Positions 1-7,220 of a stretch of 14,874 bases of DNA are shown one piece after another; position 1 is the first letter of the stretch; every line of letters begins with the position of its first letter. The translations under genes were made by a program, and so were the position numbers. The stretch is from NCBI GenBank assembly GCA_900754075.1, contig CAAEBN010000022.1, positions 1-14,874 on the forward strand, in the 5' to 3' direction. Source of the DNA: an uncultured Collinsella sp. (GTDB lineage: Bacteria > Actinomycetota > Coriobacteriia > Coriobacteriales > Coriobacteriaceae). Under the pieces are notes generated by a model. It was not told the origin of the DNA. It did no database searches and worked only from the letters and a program-made list of their open reading frames with translations.

Positions 1-1211
1 AAGTAGTCGCGGTGTGCGTTGAGAACACCCGAGAACACCGAGCCCAAGCCATAAAACAGAATTTGGATAGCAAAGAAGCGGAACATGAACGCAGCGGTAT
101 CCATGCTGTCGCCATTACCCGAAAGGAACGACTGCGTCCAAATAAAGCCGGGAGCAAACACGGTGCCCAGCAGCGAGATGCCGCCCAGCACCAGAAGCAG
201 AATACCGAGCAGGTTGCCGACATACTCGTTCGATGCCTCGCGGCCCTGCTCGCGCCTCACGCCCATATAAACCGGCAAAAACGCCGTAACGAGCATGCCG
301 CCCATCACGAGCTCGTAGAGCATGTTGGGCAGGTTGTTGGCAACCTGATAGGAGGACGAGAGCAGCGACATGCCGATGGCGGCCGCCATGGCCCACGTGC
401 GGATAAACCCGGTGACGCGCGACACGATGGTCAGCACGGTCATGAGGCCAGCAGAACGACCAACCGTGGAGTAGTCCGAAGAACCCATATCGTCTACGTC
501 GTCCTGAGAGTCCTCATGAACCTCATCTTGTGGCAGCAAATCGTCCACGACGGCAAAGGAGCCGGTCATCGCAAAGGGATCGTCAACCAAAACGGCGTCA
601 TCAGCAGGTGCGGCGTCATCGCTGTTCGGCATGTTGTTACCGGATACGGCATCATCATCGAATATGACATGGTCGCCAAACACCGTGTCAACTTCTTTGG
701 CGGCGACGGTTCGGGCAGAAAACGACAGAGGGTCCCAGTCGTCATCACCGTCGATGGCCACGCCCTCGACGGGATTGGTCGAACCAAGCGGCGACCATTC
801 GTCATCCGAAAGAAGCGGCTCGTCATCATCATGAACCGCGGGCTTGGCGGAACGAGCGACAGGAGCGCTCTGCGGCGTGCTCTTTCCCTGGGCTGCCATC
901 AAAAACACCGCCGTCTCATCGGGACGCGGCACACGAGGAGCCTCGGAGGCGACCGGCGTCACGCTGGCGCTCGATTGAGCGGCGGCCAAAAAGACAGCCG
1001 TCTCATCGGGACGAGCCGAAGAAAGAACCGTACGGGGAAGCGCCGTGCCGGCACCGGCGGCACGCAAGTACACGGCCGTCTCGCCCGGGTCAGCGGCAGC
1101 GGACCAGGCGTTTCGAATCTCGTTATCGAACGAAGCAGCCTCGGGCGCGGGCGCCTGAGGAGCCGACCCTTTTGCAAAGTGAGCTCCGCGCTTTGATTCT
1201 TCCTGCGGCAT
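1..1211 (-). CDS. murJ: MurJ/MviN lipid II flippase, N-terminal part, with long acidic N-terminal tail (runs off left edge)
   Basis: Membrane transporter of the MOP/MviN superfamily, which flips lipid II across the cytoplasmic membrane for peptidoglycan synthesis. 403 codons are present and the C-terminal part lies outside the window. From about residue 254 the sequence is typical MurJ: SRVTGFIRTWAMAAAIG in TM1, then NNLPNMLYELVMGGMLVTAF leading into FLPVY, followed by two further hydrophobic segments (about 332-358 and 373-398). Residues 1-250 are unusual: an Ala/Pro-rich stretch with three copies of P-[DG]-E-T-A-V-[FY]-L (Thr45, Thr71, Thr100), then an Asp/Glu-rich stretch (about 127-242), all predicted cytoplasmic and disordered. 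Canonical MurJ begins almost directly at TM1. The ATG at 1209-1211 has an AGAGAGGA Shine-Dalgarno about 7 bases upstream and lies 3 bases after the ybaK stop, so the two are probably co-transcribed and translationally coupled. The identification is firm; the role of the tail is unknown. Confidence 0.9.
   Translation of the reverse strand, partial: MPQEESKRGAHFAKGSAPQAPAPEAASFDNEIRNAWSAAADPGETAVYLRAAGAGTALPRTVLSSARPDETAVFLAAAQSSASVTPVASEAPRVPRPDETAVFLMAAQGKSTPQSAPVARSAKPAVHDDDEPLLSDDEWSPLGSTNPVEGVAIDGDDDWDPLSFSARTVAAKEVDTVFGDHVIFDDDAVSGNNMPNSDDAAPADDAVLVDDPFAMTGSFAVVDDLLPQDEVHEDSQDDVDDMGSSDYSTVGRSAGLMTVLTIVSRVTGFIRTWAMAAAIGMSLLSSSYQVANNLPNMLYELVMGGMLVTAFLPVYMGVRREQGREASNEYVGNLLGILLLVLGGISLLGTVFAPGFIWTQSFLSGNGDSMDTAAFMFRFFAIQILFYGLGSVFSGVLNAHRDY
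891..1093 (-). repeat. Three protein-level repeats P-[DG]-E-T-A-V-[FY]-L in the MurJ N-terminal tail
   Basis: Three copies encode DPGETAVYLRAA (about residues 41-52), RPDETAVFLAAAQ (67-79) and RPDETAVFLMAAQ (96-108). Their threonine codons are at 1077-1079, 999-1001 and 912-914. The last two copies are also near-identical at DNA level (978-1013 and 891-926), which suggests a fairly recent duplication, while the first has diverged. Spacing between the threonines is 26 and 29 residues, with Ala/Pro/Ser-rich sequence between. Each threonine has an acidic residue just before it and an aromatic at +3, as preferred by actinobacterial PknB-type Ser/Thr kinases. The kinase-site reading is inference; the repeats are directly visible. 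Confidence 0.85.
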
Positions 1212-1214
1212 CGC

Positions 1215-1715
1215 TCAGTCCTCTCTCGTGATCGGGGCAACCGTCGCCCCGCAAAATGCAACTAAGTCATCGGGAGCAAGCTCAAGCTGATAGCCGCGCT
1301 TGCCACCCGAGATAAAAATGGTATCCCAAAGGACGCATGTCTCATCGATCAGCGTCCGGAAGCGCTTTTTCATACCGACCGGGCTGCAACCGCCGCGGAC
1401 ATACCCCGTCGCGGCAAGCAAATCTTTGACATGCATCATGGTCAGCGACTTTTCGCCTGCGGCGCGCGCGGCGGCCTTGAGGTCGAGCTCGTCGGCAACG
1501 GGAATGCAGCACACGACATGGTCGTTGGACGGCGTCGTGCAGACCAGGGTCTTAAATCCCTGACCGGGCTCCTCGCCAAGCTGCTCGGAAATCGCGACGC
1601 CCAGACCTGACGATTCATCGCCATCGTCTTCGTACGTATGGAGAACATAGGAGATGCCGGCGCTTTCCAGCTCGCGCATCGCATTGGTTTTCGGCGTCTT
1701 AACAGCCTTTGCCAT
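1215..1715 (-). CDS. ybaK: YbaK/EbsC-type Cys-tRNA(Pro) deacylase
   Basis: 166-residue single-domain protein of the YbaK/aminoacyl-tRNA deacylase family, which hydrolyses Cys-tRNA(Pro) made when prolyl-tRNA synthetase mischarges cysteine. Visible family marks are the conserved lysine in GFKTLVC (Lys55, equivalent to the essential YbaK lysine), HVVCCIPVADELDLKAAA (about 66-83), the GGCSPVGMKK loop (108-117) and the C-terminal GGKRGYQLEL-x4-L (137-151). The length fits the family (about 155-165). An in-frame upstream start at 1793 would add 26 residues that look like leader rather than YbaK; the ATG at 1713-1715 has a GGAAAGGA ribosome binding site 6 bases upstream and gives the usual N-terminus, so I chose it. 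It heads a unit with murJ: its TGA stop is 3 bases before the murJ ATG. A TATACT -10 candidate precedes it. Confidence 0.93.
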   Translation of the reverse strand: MAKAVKTPKTNAMRELESAGISYVLHTYEDDGDESSGLGVAISEQLGEEPGQGFKTLVCTTPSNDHVVCCIPVADELDLKAAARAAGEKSLTMMHVKDLLAATGYVRGGCSPVGMKKRFRTLIDETCVLWDTIFISGGKRGYQLELAPDDLVAFCGATVAPITRED

Positions 1716-1752
1716 GGCACATCCTTTCCCTCGCAGAGCGACGCAAGGATTA

Positions 1753-1783
1753 AGTATAGGGCCAATTCCGCCGCATATGCCAT
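1753..1783 (-). promoter_or_regulatory. Candidate promoter for ybaK-murJ
   Basis: On the minus strand a TATACT hexamer (1753-1758) lies about 37 bases before the ybaK ATG, after the uvrA terminator. No good -35 is visible: about 18 bases upstream only TGGCAT is present. The position fits a gene that needs its own start after the preceding hairpin, but the match is weak. Confidence 0.35.
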
Positions 1784-1795
1784 CTCGACACACAG

Positions 1796-1830
1796 AAGCG
1801 CCACCGAATCAGAAGGAATCGGTGGCGCTT
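1796..1830 (-). terminator. Hairpin terminator after uvrA
   Basis: A perfect 12-bp inverted repeat (AAGCGCCACCGA at 1796-1807 with TCGGTGGCGCTT at 1819-1830) with an 11-base loop lies 19 bases beyond the uvrA stop. The U tract that follows on the minus strand is poor (CTTCTGTGT), so termination may be partial, with some read-through into ybaK-murJ. Confidence 0.6.
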
Positions 1831-1848
1831 CGGTACTACAACGTCTCT

Positions 1849-4728
1849 TTACTGTACGTCGAGCTGCGCCTGACGCTCACGGTCACGCTTGAGCAGCGGC
1901 GCCAAGAACTTGCCCGTGTAGCTCTGCGAACATGCCGCGACTTGCTCCGGCGTGCCTGAGACCACGACGGTTCCGCCGCCATTGCCGCCTTCGGGGCCCA
2001 TATCGATCAGGCGGTCGGCAACCTTGATGACATCAAGGTTGTGCTCGATCACCAGAACCGTGTTGCCCGCATCGACCAGGCGCTGCAAAACGTCGAGCAG
2101 CTGGCGAACATCCTCAAAATGAAGGCCGGTTGTAGGCTCGTCCAAAATGTAGAACGTCTTACCTGTCTGGCGACGATGAAGCTCCTTGGCGAGCTTCACG
2201 CGCTGCGCCTCGCCGCCCGAAAGCGTCGTAGCGGGCTGGCCCAAGCTCACGTAGCCCAGACCCACGTCATATAGGGTCTGCAGTTTGCGCTTAATCTGCG
2301 GGATATTCCCAAAGAAAGCCAGTGCTTCGGTGACACTCATGTCGAGCACGTCCGAGATCGTCTTGCCGCGGTAGGTAACCTCGAGTGTCTCGCGGTTATA
2401 ACGCTTGCCGCCACATACCTCACAGGGGACATAGATATCGGGAAGGAAGTGCATCTCGATCTTGATCTGGCCATCGCCCTTGCACGCCTCGCAGCGACCG
2501 CCGCTTACGTTAAAGGAGAAACGTCCCGGCGAGTAGCCGCGCGCCTTCGACTCCGGCGTGCTTGCAAATAGCGCACGCAGATCATCCCACAAGCCAATAT
2601 AGGTCGCAGGGTTCGAACGCGGCGTGCGACCGATCGGCGACTGGTCGATATCGATTACCTTATCGATGCACTCGATGCCCTCAATCTTCTTGTACGGCCC
2701 CACGGGACGCGTCGAACGATGGATGGCATTCGTAAGCGCGGGCGCAATCGTATCGGTGACCAGGGAGCTCTTGCCCGATCCCGAAACACCGGTAACGACT
2801 GTGAGCGTACCGAACTCAATCTTGGCGGTAACGTTTTTGAGGTTGTTAGCGCGGGCGCCCGTGATCTTAAGACAGCCGCGGCCGGGCTTGCGGCGCTCAT
2901 CGGGCACGCGGATCATCCGCTTGCCGGTCAAATAAGCACCCGTCATGGAATCGGGGCACGCCATGATATCGGCAGGCGTTCCCGCGGCGACCACGTGTCC
3001 GCCGTTAACGCCCGCGCCGGGACCCATATCGATCACGTAGTCGGCAGCGCGAATAGTATCTTCGTCGTGCTCGACGACGATAACGGTATTACCGATATCG
3101 CGCAAGCGCTCGAGCGTCTTGATCAGGCGCTCGTTGTCGCGTTGGTGAAGGCCGATCGACGGCTCGTCCAGAATGTACAGAACGCCCATGAGGCCGGCGC
3201 CGATCTGCGTTGCCAGGCGAATGCGCTGTGCCTCACCGCCGGAAAGCGTCGCCGAGGCGCGATCGAGCGTCAGATAGTCGAGTCCGACATCGACCAGAAA
3301 ACGAAGGCGCTCCAGGATTTCCTTGACGATGCGACCGCCGATAAACTGCTGACGCTCGGTAAGCTCCAGGCCCTCAAAAAACTCGAGCGACTCACGACAC
3401 GACAGGCAGCAGACGTCGTAAATGGACTTGCCGCCCACGGTGACGGCAAGCATCTCGGGACGCAGGCGAGCACCATGACAGCTCGAGCATGGCTCTTCGC
3501 GAATGTATTTCTCCAAGCGAGTCCTGGTGTTCTCGTTCGTCGTCTCGTTGTAGCGCTCGTACAGGATGTTGCGCACACCCGAGAACTTAGTGTCCCACTG
3601 GCTGCGACGCCCATCGAGCTTTTGATAGTCGACCGAAATCTTCGTGTCGCCCATGCCATCCAAAAACGCACGACGCACCCGCGGGGGCAGGTCCTCCCAT
3701 GGCGTATCGGCACTCACCTTAAAGTGTTTGCAGACCGCGGCAAAAATCTGCGGATAATAGTTGGAATTGCCGAACAGGCTGCCAAAGACTCCGTCGGCAA
3801 TCGACTTTGAGGGGTCTTCAATCAGTGCCTCGGCATCGACTGTCTTTTTAAAGCCCAGGCCGTCGCACTCGGGACATGCACCATAGGGCGCGTTGAACGA
3901 GAAATCGCGCGGCTGTAGGTCGTCGATGGAATGCCCGTGCTCCGGGCACGCCAGCGCCAGCGAATACTCCAGCAGCTCGCCCTCGGTTCCCTCGGGAGCG
4001 TCGCGGTCGGGCAGCATGTACACGCTCACGTTACCGTGCGCCAGTGCCGTCGCCTGCTCAACGGACTCGGCAATGCGACCCAGGGAGTTCTCTCGAATCA
4101 CGATACGGTCAACCACGACCTCAATGTCGTGTTTGAACTTCTTGTCCAGGTCGATAGGGTCGTCAAGCGAGCGCACCTCGCCGTCGACGCGCACACGGCT
4201 AAAGCCCTCCGCACGCAGGTCCTCAAACAGCTTGGCGTATTCGCCCTTGCGTCCACGAACCACCGGCGCCAACACAAACGCGCGGCGGCCCTCCCCCGCC
4301 GCCAGCACCTTGTCGGCGACCTGATCGGTCGTCTGACGCTCAATGACACGACCGCACTCAGGACAGTGCGGCGTTCCCACGCGAGCAAACAGCAGACGCA
4401 GATAGTCATAAATCTCGGTTACGGTGCCCACCGTCGAGCGTGGGTTTTTGGACGTCGTCTTCTGATCGATCGACACAGCCGGCGACAGACCGTCAATCGA
4501 GTCCAGATCGGGCTTGTCCATCTGGCCCAAAAACTGACGCGCATAGCTCGAAAGGCTCTCGACGTAACGGCGCTGGCCCTCGGCATAGATGGTATCGAAC
4601 GCCAGTGAGCTCTTGCCCGATCCGGAAAGACCGGTTATGACCACGAGCTGGTCACGCGGAATGGAAACATCGATATCGCGCAGGTTATGCTCGCGCGCGC
4701 CGCGAATAACGATAGAAGAATCAGACAT
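1849..4728 (-). CDS. uvrA: UvrABC excinuclease subunit A
   Basis: 959-residue damage-sensing ATPase of nucleotide excision repair; it forms a dimer, loads UvrB onto damaged DNA and is a cytoplasmic ABC-type ATPase. Both nucleotide-binding domains are complete: Walker A GLSGSGKS (33-40) and GVSGSGKS (647-654), signatures LSGGE (495-499 and 836-840), and Walker B ILDEP (519-523 and 861-865). Zinc modules are visible as CPEC (122-125), C-x23-CPEC (261-288), CSSC (414-417) with CLSC (441-444), and CEAC with CEVC (746-772), the last being the conserved C-terminal finger. The length is typical (about 940-960). The ATG at 4726-4728 has AAGGAG 5 bases upstream. It ends in its own hairpin, and the upstream region holds an SOS-box match, so DNA-damage induction is likely. 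No truncation or missing catalytic residue was seen. Confidence 0.98.
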   Translation of the reverse strand: MSDSSIVIRGAREHNLRDIDVSIPRDQLVVITGLSGSGKSSLAFDTIYAEGQRRYVESLSSYARQFLGQMDKPDLDSIDGLSPAVSIDQKTTSKNPRSTVGTVTEIYDYLRLLFARVGTPHCPECGRVIERQTTDQVADKVLAAGEGRRAFVLAPVVRGRKGEYAKLFEDLRAEGFSRVRVDGEVRSLDDPIDLDKKFKHDIEVVVDRIVIRENSLGRIAESVEQATALAHGNVSVYMLPDRDAPEGTEGELLEYSLALACPEHGHSIDDLQPRDFSFNAPYGACPECDGLGFKKTVDAEALIEDPSKSIADGVFGSLFGNSNYYPQIFAAVCKHFKVSADTPWEDLPPRVRRAFLDGMGDTKISVDYQKLDGRRSQWDTKFSGVRNILYERYNETTNENTRTRLEKYIREEPCSSCHGARLRPEMLAVTVGGKSIYDVCCLSCRESLEFFEGLELTERQQFIGGRIVKEILERLRFLVDVGLDYLTLDRASATLSGGEAQRIRLATQIGAGLMGVLYILDEPSIGLHQRDNERLIKTLERLRDIGNTVIVVEHDEDTIRAADYVIDMGPGAGVNGGHVVAAGTPADIMACPDSMTGAYLTGKRMIRVPDERRKPGRGCLKITGARANNLKNVTAKIEFGTLTVVTGVSGSGKSSLVTDTIAPALTNAIHRSTRPVGPYKKIEGIECIDKVIDIDQSPIGRTPRSNPATYIGLWDDLRALFASTPESKARGYSPGRFSFNVSGGRCEACKGDGQIKIEMHFLPDIYVPCEVCGGKRYNRETLEVTYRGKTISDVLDMSVTEALAFFGNIPQIKRKLQTLYDVGLGYVSLGQPATTLSGGEAQRVKLAKELHRRQTGKTFYILDEPTTGLHFEDVRQLLDVLQRLVDAGNTVLVIEHNLDVIKVADRLIDMGPEGGNGGGTVVVSGTPEQVAACSQSYTGKFLAPLLKRDRERQAQLDVQ

Positions 4729-4789
4729 GGAAGCTCCTTGCCTCCTACAACTTCAAATCACACTGACGATGAGTTTAGCGCACTCGACG

Positions 4790-4803
4790 CGCACAGATGT
4801 TCG
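4790..4803. promoter_or_regulatory. Putative LexA (SOS) box upstream of uvrA
   Basis: The sequence CGCACAGATGTTCG (on the minus strand CGAACATCTGTGCG) matches the Gram-positive/actinobacterial LexA consensus CGAAC-N4-GTTCG at 9 of the 10 fixed bases, and all four spacer bases fit the CGAACRNRYGTTCG form. It lies 62 bases upstream of the uvrA ATG and 119 bases before the divergent LtaS-like gene, a usual place for a repressor site at uvrA. A TAAACT -10-like hexamer follows on the minus strand, but the uvrA promoter itself is not clear. Confidence 0.6.
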
Positions 4804-4871
4804 TAATACAAGATTCGCAGACCTTTTGCTTTGCGTATCGGGTGCTTTGTTTCTCGAAATGCCGGGAAAAG

Positions 4872-4909
4872 GTTACAGTAATCTAATACTGAACTTAATT
4901 TGCTGTAAC
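4872..4909. promoter_or_regulatory. Inverted repeat GTTACAG-N24-CTGTAAC upstream of the LtaS-like gene
   Basis: Perfect 7-bp arms (4872-4878 and 4903-4909) enclose an AT-rich 24-base spacer in otherwise GC-rich DNA. The right arm abuts the GAGG ribosome binding site of the gene starting at 4922. The spacer holds TAATCT and TAATAC, possible -10 elements without a convincing -35. It could be an operator, or a long-loop hairpin that hides the ribosome binding site. Confidence 0.35.
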
Positions 4910-4921
4910 AGAGGAACGTCC

Positions 4922-7075
4922 ATGACCGAAGATATCCCCCTTGAAATCACTTCGAGCGACATGGCCAATCTGCCCATATTCATCGCCGTCCTTATCGTGG
5001 CCGCCGTCGTCGTGCGCGTGTATTTTTCAATCAAACACAATGAAAAGCCGCCCATTGCCCGCGTCTTTTGGTGCGCGACGCTCCTCATCCCGCTCGGCGT
5101 GGTAGCTGCATGGATTACGAATCAATTGCTCGTAAATGAGGACAGTTCCCTATGGCTCCTTTCTTATTCGGCGCTCGGTGCTGCCGCCGTCATACTTCTT
5201 GTCGAACCCTTGGTTTCGGGACTTATCGACCAAACCGATCTTGCGACGGGAACGGTTGCCTGTATTTGCCGTGACATCCTTGTCATCGCCGCTGTTTCAG
5301 CGCTCTCGTTCGTTTCACTCGAAATTGCCTGTAACGAAACGTTCTATCGCATTCCCGCCAACTCATTCGGGTTTTCCGTCGGGCTGCTCGCGACGGTTCT
5401 GCTCTCCCTTTATTTGCTGGGACAGCGTCATGGAGGCGTCATGGCCCTCGTGCCCGTCGCCTGTTGCATCCTTGGCATTGCCGAGCACTTCGTCATAACG
5501 TTTAAAGGCGAAGCCATCCTGCCAAGCGATATCTTGGCCCTTGGCACCGCAATGGAAGTGAGCGAGGGATACGAGTTTACCTTTACCGCCGGAATCGTAA
5601 CCTCTCTAGCCCTGCTGGAGATTTCCCTGGGGCTTCTTTCGCTTATCCGACCGAGAAAGCTCCGTACGCCCACCCATGTGTTCCCCGCAATCGCCGCTAA
5701 CCTCTGCGCTTTTCTGCTAGTGACCGTTGTGGGGCTCTCGGGCTTTTCCAGCATCGACTTGGAGCAGGCGCTGAATTTTGGATTTGACCGTTGGCAGCCC
5801 ATTACCACGTATGCGTCTCAGGGTTTTATCACTTCGTTCACCGAAATGGTCAACGAGTTGCCCATTGAGAAGCCCGAAGACTATACGCCCGATGAGGCGC
5901 AGAGCATCGAGCAGGAGCTCGCCGCCACCTACGACAGCACGTATGGCTCGAGCGAGCAGCGCGCGGCGGCCGTTGCCCAGTTCAATGAAATCAAGCCGAC
6001 GATTGTTGCCGTCATGAACGAGAGTTTTAGCGACCTTTCGTGCTTTGAGCAGCTCCAGGCGGCCGGGTACACCGGCCCCGCATTCTACAACTCGCTTCCC
6101 GACACGCTTGTTCGCGGCACCATGCTCGCTTCGGTCACCGGTGGCGGAACGGCAAACTCCGAATTCGAATTTTTGACCGGAGCGACAACGGCCTTTGTCG
6201 GATTAGGCAAGATCCCCTATCAGCTGTATCAGATGAATGGCGTCAGCAGCCTGGCAAAGGACCTTAAAGAGCTTGGGTATACCGCTACCGCTATGCACCC
6301 GCAAAACCCCGTCAACTACCATCGAGATAAAATCTATCAGCAGCTGGGCTTTGGAGACTTTCTTTCAATCGGCGATTTCGAAGGTGCGCCCTGTTACCAT
6401 GCCGGCGTATGCGACTACGCCACCTACGACAAGATACTCGACCTGCTTAGAACCGACGAAGCGCCGCAGTTCATCTTTGACGTCACGATGCAAAATCACG
6501 GCGGCTACGACTATGGCACCGTTCCCGCCGAAGAGCTGACAAACTATTGGGTCGAGGGAGCCAGCGAGGGCGCCAATAGCGCGCTCAACACCTATCTCAC
6601 CTGCATCAACGCATCCGACCGGGACCTCGAGTACTTTATCAACGAGCTCCGCAATATCGGCAGACCGGTTGTTCTTGTCTTTTTTGGCGACCATCAGCCG
6701 AGCGCCGCAACGACTCTCAACGATGAGCTGTACCCTCAGGAAGATACGGCAAGCCACGCTTTCCGTATCTATCAGTCGACCTATTTCGTCTGGGCTAACT
6801 ATGAAATCGCCGGCAATACCGAGCTCAACGTCTACGACACCGTCGGGGCAAACGAGATTGCAGCCATTACCCTTAATAAGATCGGCGCCCCGCTCACCGA
6901 CTATCAAAAGGCCCTGCTTGCAACAAGGTCAGATGTGCCCACCATCAATGTCGCCGGCTACCTTGGTGCCGACGGGCTGCGCTACGACTTGGAATCTGAA
7001 GACAGCCCATACGCCTCGACGATCGACAAGCTGCAGCGCATGCAATACCTCGAGTTTGCCAGCAAAGTTCAGTAA
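4922..7075 (+). CDS. LtaS-family membrane phosphoglycerol transferase (LTA synthase-like sulfatase fold)
   Basis: 717-residue membrane enzyme of the alkaline-phosphatase superfamily, LTA synthase branch. Such enzymes move glycerol-phosphate from phosphatidylglycerol onto a growing anionic polymer outside the cell. About eight hydrophobic segments (roughly 17-37, 47-70, 77-98, 112-137, 147-168, 171-194, 221-243, 253-275) precede an extracellular catalytic domain (about 355-670). Catalytic marks: metal-ligand Glu367 in NESFSD, nucleophile Thr410 in GGGTANSEFEFLTG, His526 in QNHGGY, and Asp590-His591 in FFGDHQP. Positive charges fall in loops 38-48, 168-170 and 243-249, which predicts an outside N-terminus and an outside catalytic domain. 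Canonical LtaS has five segments. The reading frame is open back to 4589, inside uvrA on the other strand; the ATG at 4922 with GAGG 8 bases upstream is preferred. It appears monocistronic. The exact polymer is not provable from sequence. Confidence 0.9.
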   Translation: MTEDIPLEITSSDMANLPIFIAVLIVAAVVVRVYFSIKHNEKPPIARVFWCATLLIPLGVVAAWITNQLLVNEDSSLWLLSYSALGAAAVILLVEPLVSGLIDQTDLATGTVACICRDILVIAAVSALSFVSLEIACNETFYRIPANSFGFSVGLLATVLLSLYLLGQRHGGVMALVPVACCILGIAEHFVITFKGEAILPSDILALGTAMEVSEGYEFTFTAGIVTSLALLEISLGLLSLIRPRKLRTPTHVFPAIAANLCAFLLVTVVGLSGFSSIDLEQALNFGFDRWQPITTYASQGFITSFTEMVNELPIEKPEDYTPDEAQSIEQELAATYDSTYGSSEQRAAAVAQFNEIKPTIVAVMNESFSDLSCFEQLQAAGYTGPAFYNSLPDTLVRGTMLASVTGGGTANSEFEFLTGATTAFVGLGKIPYQLYQMNGVSSLAKDLKELGYTATAMHPQNPVNYHRDKIYQQLGFGDFLSIGDFEGAPCYHAGVCDYATYDKILDLLRTDEAPQFIFDVTMQNHGGYDYGTVPAEELTNYWVEGASEGANSALNTYLTCINASDRDLEYFINELRNIGRPVVLVFFGDHQPSAATTLNDELYPQEDTASHAFRIYQSTYFVWANYEIAGNTELNVYDTVGANEIAAITLNKIGAPLTDYQKALLATRSDVPTINVAGYLGADGLRYDLESEDSPYASTIDKLQRMQYLEFASKVQ

Positions 7076-7135
7076 GCCCGCCCATTCGCTTGGACCCATC
7101 GTATTGCAAGCACGCTCGGCCCAAATGCATCGCAA

Positions 7136-7178
7136 ATGACTCCCGCTCGCAAACGAGGGTACAATGACGCTCGTGTCA
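7136..7178 (+). promoter_or_regulatory. Promoter of the mrp unit, with a small dyad at the start site
   Basis: ATGACT (7136-7141; 4 of 6 to TTGACA), an 18-base spacer and TACAAT (7160-7165; 5 of 6 to TATAAT) form a reasonable sigma-70-type promoter. The dyad TGAC-N6-GTCA (7165-7178) sits over the expected start point and might be an operator. The leader to the mrp ATG is about 50 bases and holds a GGGG-CCCC inverted repeat (7185-7198) just before the AAAGGAG ribosome binding site. No terminator for the preceding LtaS-like gene was recognised in 7076-7135. Confidence 0.5.
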
Positions 7179-7220
7179 CATCACGGGGCCCCGGCCCCAA
7201 CATATACAAAGGAGTCATAC

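Noticed and set aside
12..1196. 394-codon plus-strand open frame opposite murJ
   Set aside because: The protein is Arg/His/Gln-rich with no recognisable family, and the opposite strand encodes clear MurJ motifs; it is an antisense shadow in GC-rich DNA.
2719..3810. 363-codon plus-strand open frame opposite uvrA
   Set aside because: It lies wholly within the complete, fully conserved uvrA and has no recognisable domain.
4589..4921. N-terminal extension of the LtaS-like gene back to 4589
   Set aside because: It overlaps the uvrA start on the other strand, has no ribosome binding site and reads as non-protein-like sequence; the ATG at 4922 has a ribosome binding site and precedes the first membrane segment.
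7076..7135. Terminator for the LtaS-like gene or a small RNA/gene in the gap
   Set aside because: Only the short direct repeat CAAATG (7122-7140 area) was seen; there is no stable hairpin with a U tract and no convincing reading frame.
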